Source: Cinclus cinclus
Lineage: Eukaryota; Chordata; Aves; Passeriformes; Cinclidae
Assembly (NCBI RefSeq): GCF_963662255.1
Contig: NC_085056.1
Span: 5,205,716 to 5,269,715 of the forward strand
DNA: 64,000 nt
Direction: 5' to 3'
Part shown: one piece after another, positions 12,131 through 25,345 of the stretch
Position numbering within the stretch: the first letter of the stretch is position 1
How the letters are laid out: each line of letters opens with the position of its first letter
Translations under genes and position numbers: made by a program
The notes under the pieces: model-generated
The model's database searches: none
What the model saw: only the letters and a program-made list of their open reading frames with translations
What the model was told of the DNA's origin: nothing

Positions 12131-13859
12131 TTGGGGAGGTGTTTAGCAGAGGTTGACTCCAAGATGGGATTTATGTTGATTCTTAGCTACTGGTAATGGC
12201 CCCAGGGCAGGGTGTGCTAACAGTATCTTTAGATAGCAGTCACTTGGGGGATGGAGAGGACAGTGGAGCTGGCCAGGTGTGTCCAAAGAGAGCTAGAGGA
12301 CAGGCACATGGACAGGAAACAGTCCACTGCTGTGCAATATGGAAAATGAGAAGCCAGTAGGAAAGGAAAATCTCATCGTGGGGGAGAAATTGAGAAGAAC
12401 ATTTGGCTGAGGTGATAAATAACAGAAAATGAAATGAAAATTTGTGGTGCAATGGCATGGCAATGAGAACGCCCCAAATAGGATGGGCAGGAGGCAGGAA
12501 TTTTTGATCAGAATGATGGCCTCTCTCAAGACTGGGAGCCTCTGAGGCTGAGTGAGAATTCAGAGAAAACCTCCAAGGTTATGTGTCCATGTGTGGATGT
12601 GTTTATGTGCACCCAAGTGACAGTGGCCCAGTTTCTGAGAACTGCTGAAAGTGAGGGCACAAGGATACAACTGTGAGTAGGAATGTGAGAGGCATAAACA
12701 CCATGGTGTTAGAAAAGAACAATACAGGGTTTTATTGAGGGATTGCTAAGAATAATACCAATGAAACTATCAACTGGAAAACTGAAGCAGGATATTAATG
12801 AAAACATCCTGAATGAATGAGGTCATTTAGGCTGGAACATTCTCCTTTGGGTCTTTTAAATTCAGTTTGGGGACCACACTCAGCGAGTGCTGTGGGGATG
12901 CAGTTCTGCCTTGGTCCTGGAGGGCAGGTGAGTTGAGCTGGTTTTTTTGGTCATAGGACCCTGACAAATTTGCAAGATACTGTGTTTTCTGGGTCTTATT
13001 ATTGGGAATTTTCCACAAGCATACTTCACATCAACCACAGTGAAAAGTCAAAATTGTCCTCACTGTTTGTCCTGAGCAGGTCACCTGAGGCCTCGCTGGG
13101 TTATGTGCTCATGGGTATTTGAGCATCTCCACCTTCAGGACGAGTGGTACAAAGTGTGCAGGGCAGTGTGGCCCTTCTGCACGTGGCTCTGCACACTCAG
13201 TGGCCTCCACCGTGGCTGTGTGTAGGAGCCTCAGTGTGTGCAGACCAGGCTGAGGGGGTGTGGACAGACAGATTAATGTGAATTTGTGCGGTTCGTTGGT
13301 TGTGCAGAGCTTGAACAATCAAATCCCTTCAGTTCATTCCACTAACTGGATTGCTTATGACAAAATCACAGCTTTTTCTCCAACCCTTTTTAATCTCCAT
13401 TTTGAAAAAAATTGGAAATGACATGGTAAAGTAAGACCAATTAACATTAACAATTGCAGTTTATTTGCTTCCACTGTTTTACAGCATGCAGTCTGGTAGA
13501 GCAACATGCATTGCTATTTTGGAGACATCAAAATAAATAAGTAAATAAATACATAACCCTGTGGGCTTACAGATTGAGTCAAAGACCAGGAGATTATTCC
13601 TGGCACTCAGAAAAAAATTGTTGCCTTTGAAAACACCAGACATTGACAGTTTTGCATCGAGACAAAATTAGGATGAGGTGGAATCTCTCCATTCGCATTG
13701 TGCCAATTCAGCAGATGTTTCAGGCAATTGTGGAAGGTAAAAACAAATGAATAGAGACTAGAAACCAAAACCAACCCCAGATCCCTTGAGACAAAGGTTA
13801 CTGTTCCTCCCCAACCAACTCTCCTTCACATGCACTGAGATAGAGTTATCTAAGCATTT
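12131..13859. other. No gene seen
   Basis: No recognised repeat or gene. Further CR1 sequence may continue a short way past 12130 but I cannot align it. The 13380-13560 stretch is AT-rich, with homeodomain-like TTAATTAAC-type words, and could be conserved; this is a guess. Confidence 0.55.
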
Positions 13860-14050
13860 ATATCTGTATTTTAGTGCTGCGTAGCACTTTTATAAAGAAG
13901 AGATGGCAAAGCTTATAACAAAGAGGGTATGTGTCATTATCTCAATTTTACAGGTAAGGAAACAGAAGCACACAAAGGTGCTAAGACTTGCTGGCAAAGC
14001 ACTCAGTAAACCACAGCAGAGCCAAGCACCTGACAGATGATCCTGTGTGT
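13860..14050 (-). mobile_element. MIR-like ancient SINE (inverted)
   Basis: The plus strand reads CATTATCTCAATTTTACAGG, then GGAAACAGAAGCACACAAAGG, CTAAGACTTGCTGGCAAAGC and CACAGCAGAGCC. This is the order of the reverse complement of MIR (attttacagatgaggaaactgaggc, then aagtgacttgcccaaggtc, then gcagagcc). The upstream part (gtgctgcgtagcacttttata) fits the MIR 3' region. MIR relics are known across amniotes. Confidence 0.65.
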
Positions 14051-14131
14051 TTGCCTTTGGGCCGTGTCATCTGTCATCTTAATGGTACAAACATTTTGAA
14101 TTTAGTCACGCTGGAAAAGCAGATGACTTAG

Positions 14132-14164
14132 AAAGAAAAAAAAAACAAAACAAAACAAAAAAAA
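14132..14164. repeat. A-rich tract
   Basis: Nearly pure A with four interrupting C. It could be the tail of a sense-strand retroposon, but the sequence before it is the inverted MIR-like SINE and shows no processed gene, so a simple A-rich expansion is as likely. Confidence 0.8.
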
Positions 14165-16320
14165 CCCCAAAATCGGACCACTCCAGAAATTTGGCAACGA
14201 AAATCAAAATATCCAGTTTAAAAACTTCTAAGAAATAAATGTCATGTTATTGTTCTCTGTGAGGGAAGTGCTCTCAATTAGAGCTTTATAAATGTGAAGC
14301 TATGCCCACCCTCGTTCCACAAATTAAAAACAGCTACACTTGAGAGAAGCTCCTAAGAAGAGCTACTCAGTAAAAATACCAGTAATTATTCTAACATCTC
14401 ATATTCTTTTACCAAAACAAAATAACATAAGCTTGGAGACTGACTGACTTCTATCATAAACATTAACGTGCTGTGCTTGGACCTCTGGAGATCTGTCAAA
14501 AACCAAAATGTTTTGTCTCCACATAGGCTTCTGCTAATGGATTTTCCATGCATCCCTTGTTTCAGTTTCTCTTACCATGTGTGGGACTCAGAAACTCATT
14601 GCTGCTCTGGGCAGTATCAGTTCCTGCTACTACCTTAAAAACATCAAGGGGCTGATTGCGAGTTACATTTTTTATTATGCTCTGTGTATTTTTAGAGGAG
14701 AAAGGAGCACTGTTTTTAACTAATTTAACTTCGTGTTGTGAGTGAAAAAGATATCAGCCAGGGCAAAGAGCAAGTTTAGCTTTCAATCTCTTACAATGTT
14801 TTAAGTGTGCTCCTAGTAGTGAATTTCATATTCTATTTTAATTGTACTTAACACTTTGATCCCCAAGCCTTGAGGAGTACTCCACTGCACAGGTTTCTGT
14901 GCAGTCAATGAGGGGCAGGAAAAAACAAAACCAAAAAAAAGGCAAAAAAGGCAATCACTGCCCAGGGAGCTTTGACTCTTACTATTATAAGCATTGTCTT
15001 TGCAGGAGAGCTCACAGGCAGAGCAATCTGAAGATGGAATTATTCTTAAAAGAAGGAGAAATCCTATTGCTCCACCCTTGTCTCCTTCCCAGCCTTGCTA
15101 ATTGTACTGAAATTGCCTCTGATTTTCACTGAGGCTGTTCTTTGCCAGCTTCAGCACACCAAGTGATGTTCAAGTTTCAGAGAGCTTTAGGAACATGTTT
15201 TAAAAGACTTTATTATTTGTTCTGTTTGTATTTAATATAACAGTTGTTTGCTTACATCTAACAAATAAAAAACATGGACCAGGAATATAACAAATAACGG
15301 TATTTATATTTTTTTAAAAATTATTGCCTCTCTTCACATAATAGCATTCCCCTAACGTTTTCCAGTTTTTCTTTACACACATATGGACTAGAAATTCATA
15401 TGTAAGCAAAAGCCAACACAAAAATCACCTAAGCTTGGGTTCTTGGGCAGTCTCTTAATTTAGGCAATACTTAAAAAAAGTTCAACGGTTGCAAGGTTCC
15501 ACAAAAGAGGTTGCAAGAGAGGGGGGACAGTGGCTCACCTGGTCTCAATGTTGCTGCTCCCCTGCAGTGGGTAGAGCTAGGACTGTGCACCAGCTGACTT
15601 GTCTGTCATGATATATTTTGACTTGCAATTGGTTGATTGTTATTTTATTTTTTTTTAATTATTATTTTTTAATTTAAGGGTAATGCTTGAAGTGTGGCTT
15701 TCTGTCTCTCACTGTAACTGGGCAGGGAGTCTCTTTAGCTCTGTTTCCCTTGCATAGAAGTCAGCCTCTGAATCTTTTAAAAATTATTTTAAAAACAGCA
15801 CACAGAGGAATACGATGTAATAAGAAACAAATGCAGAATGAGACCCTATAAATGTTGCACAATGAAGTGCTTGTACACAGGATACAGTTGGGATTATGAG
15901 TATTAGAGCAATGTGACTGCTGAGAAGGATCCTTGAATCCACAGCGAGGCTTTAGGGCAATCCCAAAGCTTGGAGAATTGAGCTGGTGGTCTGGGAGCCC
16001 TGGTGCAGGTAAGAAAATATCTCACCTGTAACTGAGTGAGATTTTATACTGACTGTGCTGTGGAACAGAGTCCCCACATCAAGGAAGGTTTCCATGAGGG
16101 ATAAAAGCACCATCTCCACACTTAGTGTCCCCCAGACCACTCTGTGTGATTGGATCAACCTCTCACTGCCCAAGGCTGCTTTCAAATACCCATAAAAACC
16201 CCCAGTCCTCCCTTAAGCAGTGAAATGCACTGGCAGGAAGGTGCTTTGGTAAAAGTTTCTGGTGGAACTGTTGTGAGTTCCCACAGTTACTGTTTGATAA
16301 AGGCATAAACTTTACTTTGT

Positions 16321-16352
16321 TTTTCTTTTTCTTTTTCTTTTTTTTTTTTTTT
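16321..16352. repeat. T-rich simple repeat
   Basis: TTTTTC units degrade into a run of fifteen or so T. Simple sequence. Confidence 0.9.
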
Positions 16353-17662
16353 AAATTTGGGTTCTGACTGTTTAGTTCTTATTACTTGATATAGTTTAAT
16401 GATTACTGTAGTTTCCTCTGAATCTCTATTTTTGCCAGCATACAATATGCTCTGCTTTAGAATACCCGAAGTATTTGCAGTATGCAGAATGCTGTATATT
16501 CTTGAAAAATTACACAGCCTTCTGTTTTTGTGTGAAGTCTTTAGCCTGAGATTTTCACCTGCCACAAGTAGAGAATAATACCAAGATAAGCCCTAGTTAG
16601 TTAATGCCACATAATCAAATATCACAGGTATTTTCATAGTATATTAAGGGTAGATTTTGCCAATCATATTTTTGTCTGGATTTTCCTTACCCTGTGAAAA
16701 ACCTCATTACAAGAATTAAAGCTACTACTGGCACATGTGCTAATCTATGTAAACAGGTATGCAAGAACATCACCTTTGCTACTTATACTTTTGCATATTT
16801 TTACTAGTGTGTAAAAAGGTCTTATTCTGTGAACACATCACCAGTTCCAAGAGAATTGTAGGTGGTACCAGAAAGGTAATTTGAATCTATTCCTAAATAT
16901 TATTACTTTGATGAAGTGCAATATATTTCCAGTATTTGCCATCACTGTCAGTAGCTATGCACCTGGCTTCTGATGTTCCAAGAGGAAAGCTGCTCTACCT
17001 GTTTTTCTTTTACCCCCTTTTACTTTTTTAGTTTATTTGTTTTTGCTATTTTTAATGCCTTTCTGCAGTAACAAACAATGAGCTCCTGCTGAGCCATCCA
17101 AGCACAGCACTGTGGCACCGCACTCGCTGCTGCCTGGCGATGTGAGAAGAACAAAAGCCAGTAAGCAGTGATGACAACCATGTAATCCAGTGTTTCTCAG
17201 CTCTCTATCTCAGGGAAAAAGCTGCCTTCCAGTGCCACTCCAGCACAGGTGGATGTCTGCTCCTGTCTGAGGCTCAGCAGGAGGCAGAGATCCTGCCAGG
17301 ATGACTCTTTCACTCTGCTCTTTACCTGCGTTGTGCTCAGGCCCTGCAGTGCACTGATATGCTGAGGAGTGTTAGTATCCACATCAGAATAATAGTCCTT
17401 TTCTAACATCATTGCTCAGTCAGAGGGAGAAGAGAAGTGCCAGGATTGCTTTGTGGAGAGAGCATGCTAGGCAGATGTGCTGCTTAGGCTACTGGGAATG
17501 TGGTTTTTCCCAGTTATCCTGCAGTCATTTACTCTTAAGGGCAGAGCACAAGCCTGCCGAGCACTTGTTCTCAGTCATGAAAATCTCAGATGTAGGAGGA
17601 GCAGGTGTAAAAAGGGGTCAAGAAAATGGACCAGGGTTTAATGCAGAGACTTTTCTTGTCTT

Positions 17663-17693
17663 GAAGAAGTACTTCTTGAAGAATTACTTCTTC
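17663..17693. repeat. Overlapping AAGAAG/CTTCTT palindromes
   Basis: AAGAAGTACTTCTT (17664-17677) is a perfect 14-base palindrome, and GAAGAA (17678-17683) faces TTCTTC (17688-17693) across four bases. The arms are interchangeable, so alternative foldings are possible. Confidence 0.75.
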
Positions 17694-19375
17694 ATATGTT
17701 TCTTCCTAGAATTCTTAATTTCTCAGGACAGCAGATTGTTTAAGTGTTGAGTTTACCAAGGGGTGTGTAGAGATGAAACAGAGATCAGACATGTTCCTAT
17801 GCAGCACATAGGAACATAGTTACTCAACTGAATTTCAAATGCCAAATTTCAATGGGATTTCAAATTTTCAAAAAAGGGGTTTTGGTATCCTTTTTGGCCA
17901 GCCCAAAAGCACTTTTCCTGTTTCGAAGTGAATCCACATGACCCAAGAACAGTGTGGCTCTGCACCACCACAGCAGCAATATGATGTGCAAGTGTATCTG
18001 AAGGGTGGTATGAAGAGGTCTTTGGTTCTTTTTACAAGCAGCACTGAGGTTGCTGTATTCCCATCAAATAAGAACAAGGTGACTATTCTGAAAATGGTTT
18101 TCTTTAGAGTAGAGGTAGCTCATAATCTGCTGTCGCAAAGGTACTGTCCATGACTGTTCCCAAGTGTGTTTCTTGCTTTCTCTTAGAGCAATAACGTTGA
18201 TTCAGTTGTAGAAAATAAGGGGAAGGTTTTATAACCAGCGTGCCTCCATTGTTTTTGTTTCCCCCCAGAGACTGAAGTTACAGGCTTCCTGCTGCAGAAA
18301 ACCAGCAGCAGCAGTTCTGATTTTCTTGGGAGACGCTTCAAATTCCCACTTATTTCAGTGCCTCTACTACTGGTGGAGTATTTCATTGTATGTGATACTT
18401 TGCAGCCATTCCAGAGAATGCCTTCCTTTTCAGTAATCTTATTGTTTCCAAATTTCTTTTGTTCTCATTATCAGCACAGACCTTGAACTGCAGCCCTCAG
18501 CCAACATCTCAAAATGACCTAAACAGATGTGTAGGCACCTGGTCTTTGAAAGAATGATGCTGTTTCTTCCTGTAGGTCTAATTGTTATTGCTAATGCATT
18601 GATCCATTGGAAAAAGGGTCCCACACAGTAACTGTAAGGTCAAAGTTGTTGAAGGGAGTAGTGGAGAGAAAGATGTGCCACCTTAGACTGAGACTCAGAG
18701 TGCAGAGAGGTCTCAAGCGCCTCTCTGTTCTTTGAGTTGCTGAATTGCTGTTAGGTCTTACAGTTCTCCTTTGCATCAGCCTTTAAATACAGCTGTGTCT
18801 ACTGGATTTTGCCCAAGGGCTTGAACATCATGGTTTGCTAAATTTTAATCATGCTTGTGTTTGCGTTTGAGTGGAGTTCACATGTCCTGTACAGCCCTTA
18901 ATCCTCAGTTTGCCATCCCAGGCAAAATGCCCAGTCTCAGCTGAGGCCTTCCTAGCAAACTTCTCTGACTCCACTGACTCTTTGCTGTGTCCTCTAATGC
19001 ATTTATGGATCAAGTGAGAGCTCTGCTACAGATCTGCACTCCTTAGACCAGCAATACAAGCTGCTGCTGATACCCTTCATTAAGAAATATCATACAACTA
19101 TTCTGTCAAGCAATTGAAATTCATCCATCTTTCCTGGTGATACAAAAAAAAAAAAAAGGTTATCTCTGTATCAATGTGCAGCCACATTGACAGCTGGAAA
19201 ATATTTAGCACAACTGCATGGAAACACTGGGTTTTGCTCTAAGAGGTTTGAAGAGCACTTTGTAATTACTGCTTGACTCCTCTGTGTATAGTGTTGTGAG
19301 GTTACTCCCTCTTTTAAAAACCAAATTAACTGTGTAGTTTGCATCCAATTTCTGCATGCAATTGCCATGATTACG

Positions 19376-19398
19376 TGTGCAGTTCACATAACTGCACA
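19376..19398. repeat. Perfect 9-bp inverted repeat
   Basis: TGTGCAGTT and AACTGCACA flank a five-base loop, cacat. One further G-T wobble pair is possible outside. It is too short for a typical microRNA precursor. Confidence 0.8.
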
Positions 19399-20823
19399 TA
19401 GAAACTGTCAGAGTTGTCCGTTTGGATATGTGAAGTGGAAAGGCTGTTGTCTTTTGCATGCATTGGTTTGGCAGCTGATTTGCAAATCCATCCCTCCTTG
19501 TGGTCTGATTTCCAGAGCAAAGTCCTTGTTTCAGTTTAAATAAGTGGCATCTCTCAGTCATTCCTTAAAACTGACAATTATAAACCGAGGTGGGTTCATT
19601 TGACAAAGACAGATCTTCTCCTATAACAAATTGTTTGGGGGAATTTAATTTGTTGCTTCTTTTCCCCCCTTTTTCATGTATGGTAATACAAAGGAATTGA
19701 TGACATGGTTTTTCAGGAAAGAAAGACTTCTAAAATATCCTATGGGTAGCACTTTGCTCCTGTGTAGTTCTGTCCACAAAACACTTCTTGAAATATTTCA
19801 GATAAGGATTTTAAGATTTGTATGTCCTAAGAGCAGTACATTGAACCTCCCTCCACAGTGTGTTTTCAAGTTAAAAGAGGGCTCTGTTGAAAATAGATTA
19901 TATGAAAATACAAAACTTTATGATGTGCACAAACCCAGAACCTGTCTCTGAAAAGAGCATTTATGAGGACTATCACTTTTGAATCCGTTGAAGAATCAAG
20001 CCAAACCAACCAACAATATTTTATAGTTTCCATTTGGCTTTGCCTTTATATTATAAGTTAACAACTTCAGACTGCAACAGAAACTGAAACCCCTCAAAAT
20101 ATGAAATATGAGTAAGAAGAGAGAGCTTTCACCTCGATGGCATCTGAAACATGTGGGGGGGATCTGTGGCTTGGAGAGAGACAGCAACTTCACCAACATC
20201 ATGCACCAAGGACATGGTACAAAGTCAACACTGGAGATTAGGTCTGGCTCTCAGTTTTTTGCTCTTAACACTGGGCCAATACAGTAATGTATTTTTTCCC
20301 ATTTGTTATTTTATATTTACTTCTATACTCCTCTCCCTCTTTTCCAGGTTTTTCCAAAAACTTTGGAAACCATTGATTTTTCTTAAGCTGCCTAGGAAGC
20401 CTTCTCATATCCACTTAAATACCAGCACCTTTCATGCTCACATCCTTTAGCCTATGCAAGCCCTCTTTATCTTCATATAAAGCTCCAGAGGGAAATGCTA
20501 ATCATCTTCATTTCCTTGGGTTTTGTTTCTCTTACAAAAGCTGACCAAATTCTTCTGATTTCCTTTATTCTAAGCTAGATTTGGACAATTCTGAAGCTCC
20601 AGATCTTGGGAATATAGGTAGTGAAGTTAGAGGGGGCATAATTTTGAATTCCTTTGTGGAGGTAGCCTCAGATAAGGGTCCATCATTGATTGTGCTCCAA
20701 AACTGCAGAATTGCCCTATGTCTGCTGATACTGCTTAAGCAACGCTGAAAAAAAGAATGTATCTGTTGGAATAGTGCATCTGGAAGGCATTATTTTGGGT
20801 CCTTTGAGTTACTGCCCAGTTGG

Positions 20824-21163
20824 GCAGTCAGGGAAGAACTCACTGCTGTTATTGCTACTTGAAAGGAGGTTGTAATGAGATGGAGTTCATTCTCTTCTGC
20901 CATGTCTCAGATGAAAGCATGAGAAGAAATTGCCTTAAGTTGCATCAGAGGAAGTTCAGTTTAGATATTAGAAAAAAACCCCAAACTGAAAGAGTGGTTA
21001 GCCATTGGAATAAGTTGCCCAGGGAGGTGTTGGAGTCCCCATCTGGAAGTGTTCAAGAGGTGTCTGGATATGGCACATGGGGATGTGATTTAGGGATGAT
21101 TACCGTGGTGCTGAATTGCTGATCTTGAAGGTCTTTCCCAACCTTGTTGACTCTGTGCTACAC
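20824..21163 (+). mobile_element. CR1 LINE, 5'-truncated 3' end
   Basis: Sense-strand CR1 3' end: TTGAAAGGAGGTTGTAATGAG, TTGCCTTAAGTTGCATCAGAGG, GTTCAGTTTAGATATTAGAA, TTGCCCAGGGAGGTGTTGGA, then AAGGTCTTTCCCAACCTTG and a short gactctgtgct end. These are the standard landmarks of avian CR1 copies. It belongs to a different subfamily from the copy at 9646, judged by the last 100 bases. Target-site duplications were not identified. Confidence 0.9.
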
Positions 21164-23610
21164 CAAATTTTTCACACAATCATCTCTAATATATCACTTT
21201 CCTCAGAACTGAGCATGTGTGAGGTCAGCACGGGAATTGCTCCTCAGAAACCTCCTTGCTTTGCTGTGAGACCCTGCTGATTTGCAAGTCCATTAGGCAC
21301 TCCAATGGACCTGGCAACACTGCTTTTATGACAATCTTTTAACTCTTCTCTCCCAAAGACAAGGATCCAGAGTACCTGGACACCTGTGGTCTAACATGGG
21401 TCATGCAGTGAAACCCAAAAGCTGTGTTTCACCTCCTTCATTCAGCACAGCTACCACAGGTCATCCACTTGCAAAAAAAGGGCTGTTGAGGAAAGACAAA
21501 ATGAGCTCATGATAATGCTATGTCTCAGAAATTACTGGTATGACTATTTCCTTGGTTGCTAAGACAAGGCACAAAGCCTCCGAAGAAAATATTTATTAAG
21601 CCACAGATGGCAAAGCTGAGCCTCTGATTTCCCTAAATCCTTAAGAGGATTGTGATACAGCTTATAGGAGCATCTTAGTGCCTGGATGCTCAGCTTCTTA
21701 TTAGATATGTCATCCATCTATACACCCACAGTGACTTGAGGAGAGTCTGTTTGCATTCCAGCTTTGCTAATTGCACACCTTAAATTAGGGTAACAGATAA
21801 TGACTTTTTCTTTGTTTCTTTGTGGGCGTGCAATGCTGGGCTTCTGAGTACAATGCAGCAATCCCACTTTGTATGTCTGATTTTAGATATGCTTTATCTG
21901 TCTTCTTGATTTTAGTTACAAAATTGTGAGAAAGCTGTAACAGGTGAATGATCAGGGTAGTCATACCTTTGTTTTGAACAAAGCATAGAAAAGCACAGGG
22001 TCATACCAGATAAGTACAGAAAAATCAAGGAAAAGTTTTAATTACTTTTATTGATGTGTCTTTTTTTTTCCTCGAGATGCTGTTTTACTTGCATTCCTTT
22101 GTTGTTCCCTATGTTCCCCTGAAATGCCTGTCTCTTGTTCTCCTACTCGTATTCATCTTTGTTTCTTCATATTTTACAGTTGAAGAGAGTCAAGAACTGA
22201 AAATGTGTTTGGAAGAGATCACAGTAATCTTTGTCCAGCCTTGGCACAGGTTATTTACAAGTCCTGTCTCACTTGTCTTTGTTACACTGTCTTACACACT
22301 GCTGGGATTCTCCTGGCTCCTGGTGATGTTGGTTTCTCAGCAAAATATGCTCAGTCCAGACAGCTGACAGTACACCATAATTTTGTTGAAAGTTCCCTCA
22401 TTCAGATCATGACTTTTCTAGAAAATCTAGAGCAGCTTTTCTAGTAAAGAATGTGAGGAGATGACATTAAATGTGATTTTTAAGGGAAAAGCCAGGGCAA
22501 CACAGTTGCCCGATTGTCCATTTTTAGATTAGGGTAACTTGCACATTTCCTGAATGAAAGAAAACATGAGCCAAGGTGTGAGATGTACAGCTGTCCTGTG
22601 ATGCCACCCAAGCGAGCAGAAACAAATCTCCTCCGCTGCTGGACCACATTTCTCAGGTTAGTTCTCAGTGCTGATCTCATTTACCATCCATACCTTTATG
22701 ATTGAGAGGAACTCTCTGAGCTAAGTGCTGCATGGAAAAGGGCTTGGAAGTTTGGCCATATTAGCCATCTTGCCTTATTTAGTTTATGCAGCTTTAGGGA
22801 AATGAAACTTTGTATATTGCTTGACAAGATTAATTGGATTTTAGGAAAGTAACAGTTGAGTTTACATTCATGTTATCTTCCTGTCAAATTAATAGATTCC
22901 AAAGTGCTGCAAGCACCCAGATCCAAGGAAGAGAGTCACTTTATAAGCACTCATGCACTAGATGTTGACAAGTTGCAGTTAATTTTCGAACTTCACTTTT
23001 TGCAGCAGATTCTCAGAAGAATTTTGTGATATCCACTGAAAATTAAAAGCAGTGTATTATCGTGGCTCTGCTCTTGTCTCTTCTGTATTCTGGGGAGATC
23101 AAAGAACTAAACCATTGCAAAGACTTAGCAATAACATCATATGGTTGTTCTGCTCCAGAAGAGACCTAGGGACAGTCCAGCATGGATGCAGGGTGAATGG
23201 TCAGGAAAAGCAGGTCTTGGGTTGCAACAGGGAGTGATAAAAATGAGCAGTGTAAATATAATTGGAGAATTCAGCACTGAGTACATTCAGTTTTTAATTG
23301 CCATGATAATAAACCAAGCAGTAACCATGACTGTGATATGCAATTACAAATATCTGAAATAAAGTCAGCTAGGATAAAAATCACATATGCTGTAAAGTCT
23401 GTGGAACAGTGATTTTTCTGCTCCATAATGGAGACACACCTACCAAATTTGTAACTGCGACAGAGGAAACATTAGTTCATGTTAAAAATAATAGTTTTTT
23501 CTTAGTGACTTACCAGGCTTCCGAATTCATGCAAAACACAATAATACAAAGGAAAGGTTTTTTGGGGTGTTGACTTTAAGAATAAATCATTTTTTTTTTT
23601 TTAATTGCAG
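21164..23610. other. No gene seen
   Basis: Unassigned sequence. The plus-strand frame at 22056-22367 (103 codons) is rich in hydrophobic residues because the DNA is T-rich (encoding Phe, Leu, Val) and is not a credible membrane protein. Confidence 0.55.
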
Positions 23611-23649
23611 AAAATCCTCTGGAAAGTGGGTCTAACTCTCCAGCCTCAG
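23611..23649 (+). other. Microexon-like segment
   Basis: A T-tract acceptor (thirteen T, then aattgcag) precedes 39 bases that end in TCAG before GTATCA. Two frames are open; one reads NPLESGSNSPAS. The length is a multiple of three. The donor is only moderate, and the long T run may be simple repeat rather than a selected tract. Confidence 0.1.
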
Positions 23650-25289
23650 GTATCAGCTGAAATACATTGACTGTCAGGGAAAAAAAGAAAGTGCTGTTTA
23701 TTTTTGAATAGCAAAAGAGTGTTGTGGTTTCTGCTTAGCTCTGGACAAGCCATCAAGGATGAGTTGTTCCTTAATAGCATGACAGATTATGTCATGAGCA
23801 AATACCCAGTGCAGGACAGAGATCACGTGTGATACAAAGGAACCATGCAATTACCTCAGAGTCCTGCATTGCCAGCCTGGGCCACTTGTCCAGCTGAAGA
23901 GCAGGACTGGTAAAATTGTGGAATTTGAAGGTTGACTTGCGTAAGGCTGCATTCTGATTGCAAACCTGTTCTGTTGGATAATTTGCACTGTAGAAAAACC
24001 TGTGAATATTTATTGGTGATTGCAATGTTCTGGAGTCCGTAGGAGGATTCCTAGATTAGCTGCTTTTCAGCCAAATTCCATTTTTTGCAGGATAGTTTGG
24101 GGTATTCCAAACTGTATTCCAGAAGAGTCAGGTGAAACTGGAGAGCACACAGGGAAGGTTTTGTGCCTGGCACAGGTGTCTTTGAGATTTGCTCAAGACT
24201 TTCCTCCCTAATTAAATGGGTGTCTTCCTTGACTTTGATCTTATGAGTCATTCGTATAGAAACTGCTTACATTCTGCAAGACATCCCTGAATAAGTCTCT
24301 CAATTTATTTATATCTGTAAGATGATTTAACACTAAGTTAATGATTTAGGGACCTATCTGACTCCCAGGAAAGCCAGTCAGTGACTCTCACTTGTCCCCA
24401 TGTAACCAACTGGGTATAATACCTGCTTACATTTAAATACCATTTACATTTCTACAAAACAATTTCTATTGCTTTCTAATACCTTGGATGCAGAGCTTTT
24501 TATAGATTACTACCCCATAAATTGTTAATCCTTACTTTTTAAGTTATCTTTCATTAGAAATGGAACAAAAAACAAGCTGCAAGTACAGACCTGAACCCTT
24601 CACATTTTGAGAAGTTCCAGATTCAGGTAGCTTGAACATAAACTTCATTCTGTGGCTTTGGATTTAGACTAAACAGAAAATAAGCCTATTTTCAGGTTCC
24701 AATTTGAACATATGGTAAATTCTTAGGAAATTATTTGGCCTGATGGGTTTGTGACACTGGGAGAAGGTTGAAATCAGAAAAGGTAATTTCCTTGCTCTCT
24801 ACTGAAAAGCAGTAAAATTGATTTGTTCCTGATATTTTAGGGAGATTTGTTTCTAGAGACAGCAGAGAAAAACTAATGCAGCAAGAAAGTCTTCCTGTTT
24901 TCCAGGACAGATCCCTTTGTTTTTCTGTTACATTGTCATTGCCTTCAGCAGATGGGGAATTAGTAGCCAAGGAGCACAGGAGCCGCTAAGAAATTCTGTC
25001 AGACTTTAGAAATCTAACACATGGAAAATTCATTCTTGACTTGGGAGCTGCTGGTTCTGGTTTTTACAATCTCTGGTGGCACACACCTGCCTCGTGAGGG
25101 AATCTGGAGACATGCTTTGGGAAATTCAGAAGCTGAACAGCAGCAGTTTTTGGCTGGTGGTGTCAGAGGCATCCAGTTCCTCAGGAGCTGCCTCTCAGGA
25201 GGGTGCTGAGCTGGGCTGGTGAGAGCATGGCTCTGGATGAGCACACAGGGCAGCAGAGACAATAATTAGTGCAAAGGATGTGGGGGATG
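23650..25289. other. No gene seen; possible MIR-like fragment
   Basis: Around 24345-24460, gactctcacttgtccccatg followed by ccaactgggtataatacctg resembles the tttccccatctgtaaaatggggataata part of MIR/AmnSINE elements in plus sense. The match is partial. The rest is unassigned. Confidence 0.4.
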
Positions 25290-25345
25290 TCTCGCTCTCA
25301 CCGAGGAGGGCGCAGAGCCGCGCCACCCACGAGGCATCGCTGGGA
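25290..25345. other. Small CpG cluster
   Basis: Seven CpG dinucleotides fall in about 55 bases (ctcgctctcaccgagg, then ggcgcagagccgcgcc, then cacgaggcatcgctgg). The window otherwise has long stretches with none. It is too short to be a CpG island by usual definitions. It could be a remnant of a GC-rich repeat, a constrained regulatory site or an unmethylated patch. Confidence 0.6.

Larger units (their letters stand above)
14165..20823. other. No gene seen
   Basis: Largely unassigned. A possible further MIR-like fragment lies at 15690-15790 (plus sense; ctgggcagggagtctcttta then ctctgtttcccttgcatagaa). T-rich simple sequence fills 16321-16352. Inverted repeats lie at 17663-17693 and 19376-19398. 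The open frames of 112 codons (17412-17750) and 118 codons (19205-19561, minus) have no recognisable domains. Confidence 0.5.

Noticed and set aside
19205..19561. 118-codon minus-strand frame with several N-glycosylation-like motifs
   Set aside because: Such motifs are common by chance in AT-rich DNA, and there is no signal peptide or domain.
22056..22367. Possible small membrane protein (hydrophobic 103-codon frame)
   Set aside because: Hydrophobicity follows from T-rich DNA; there is no family resemblance and no supporting context.
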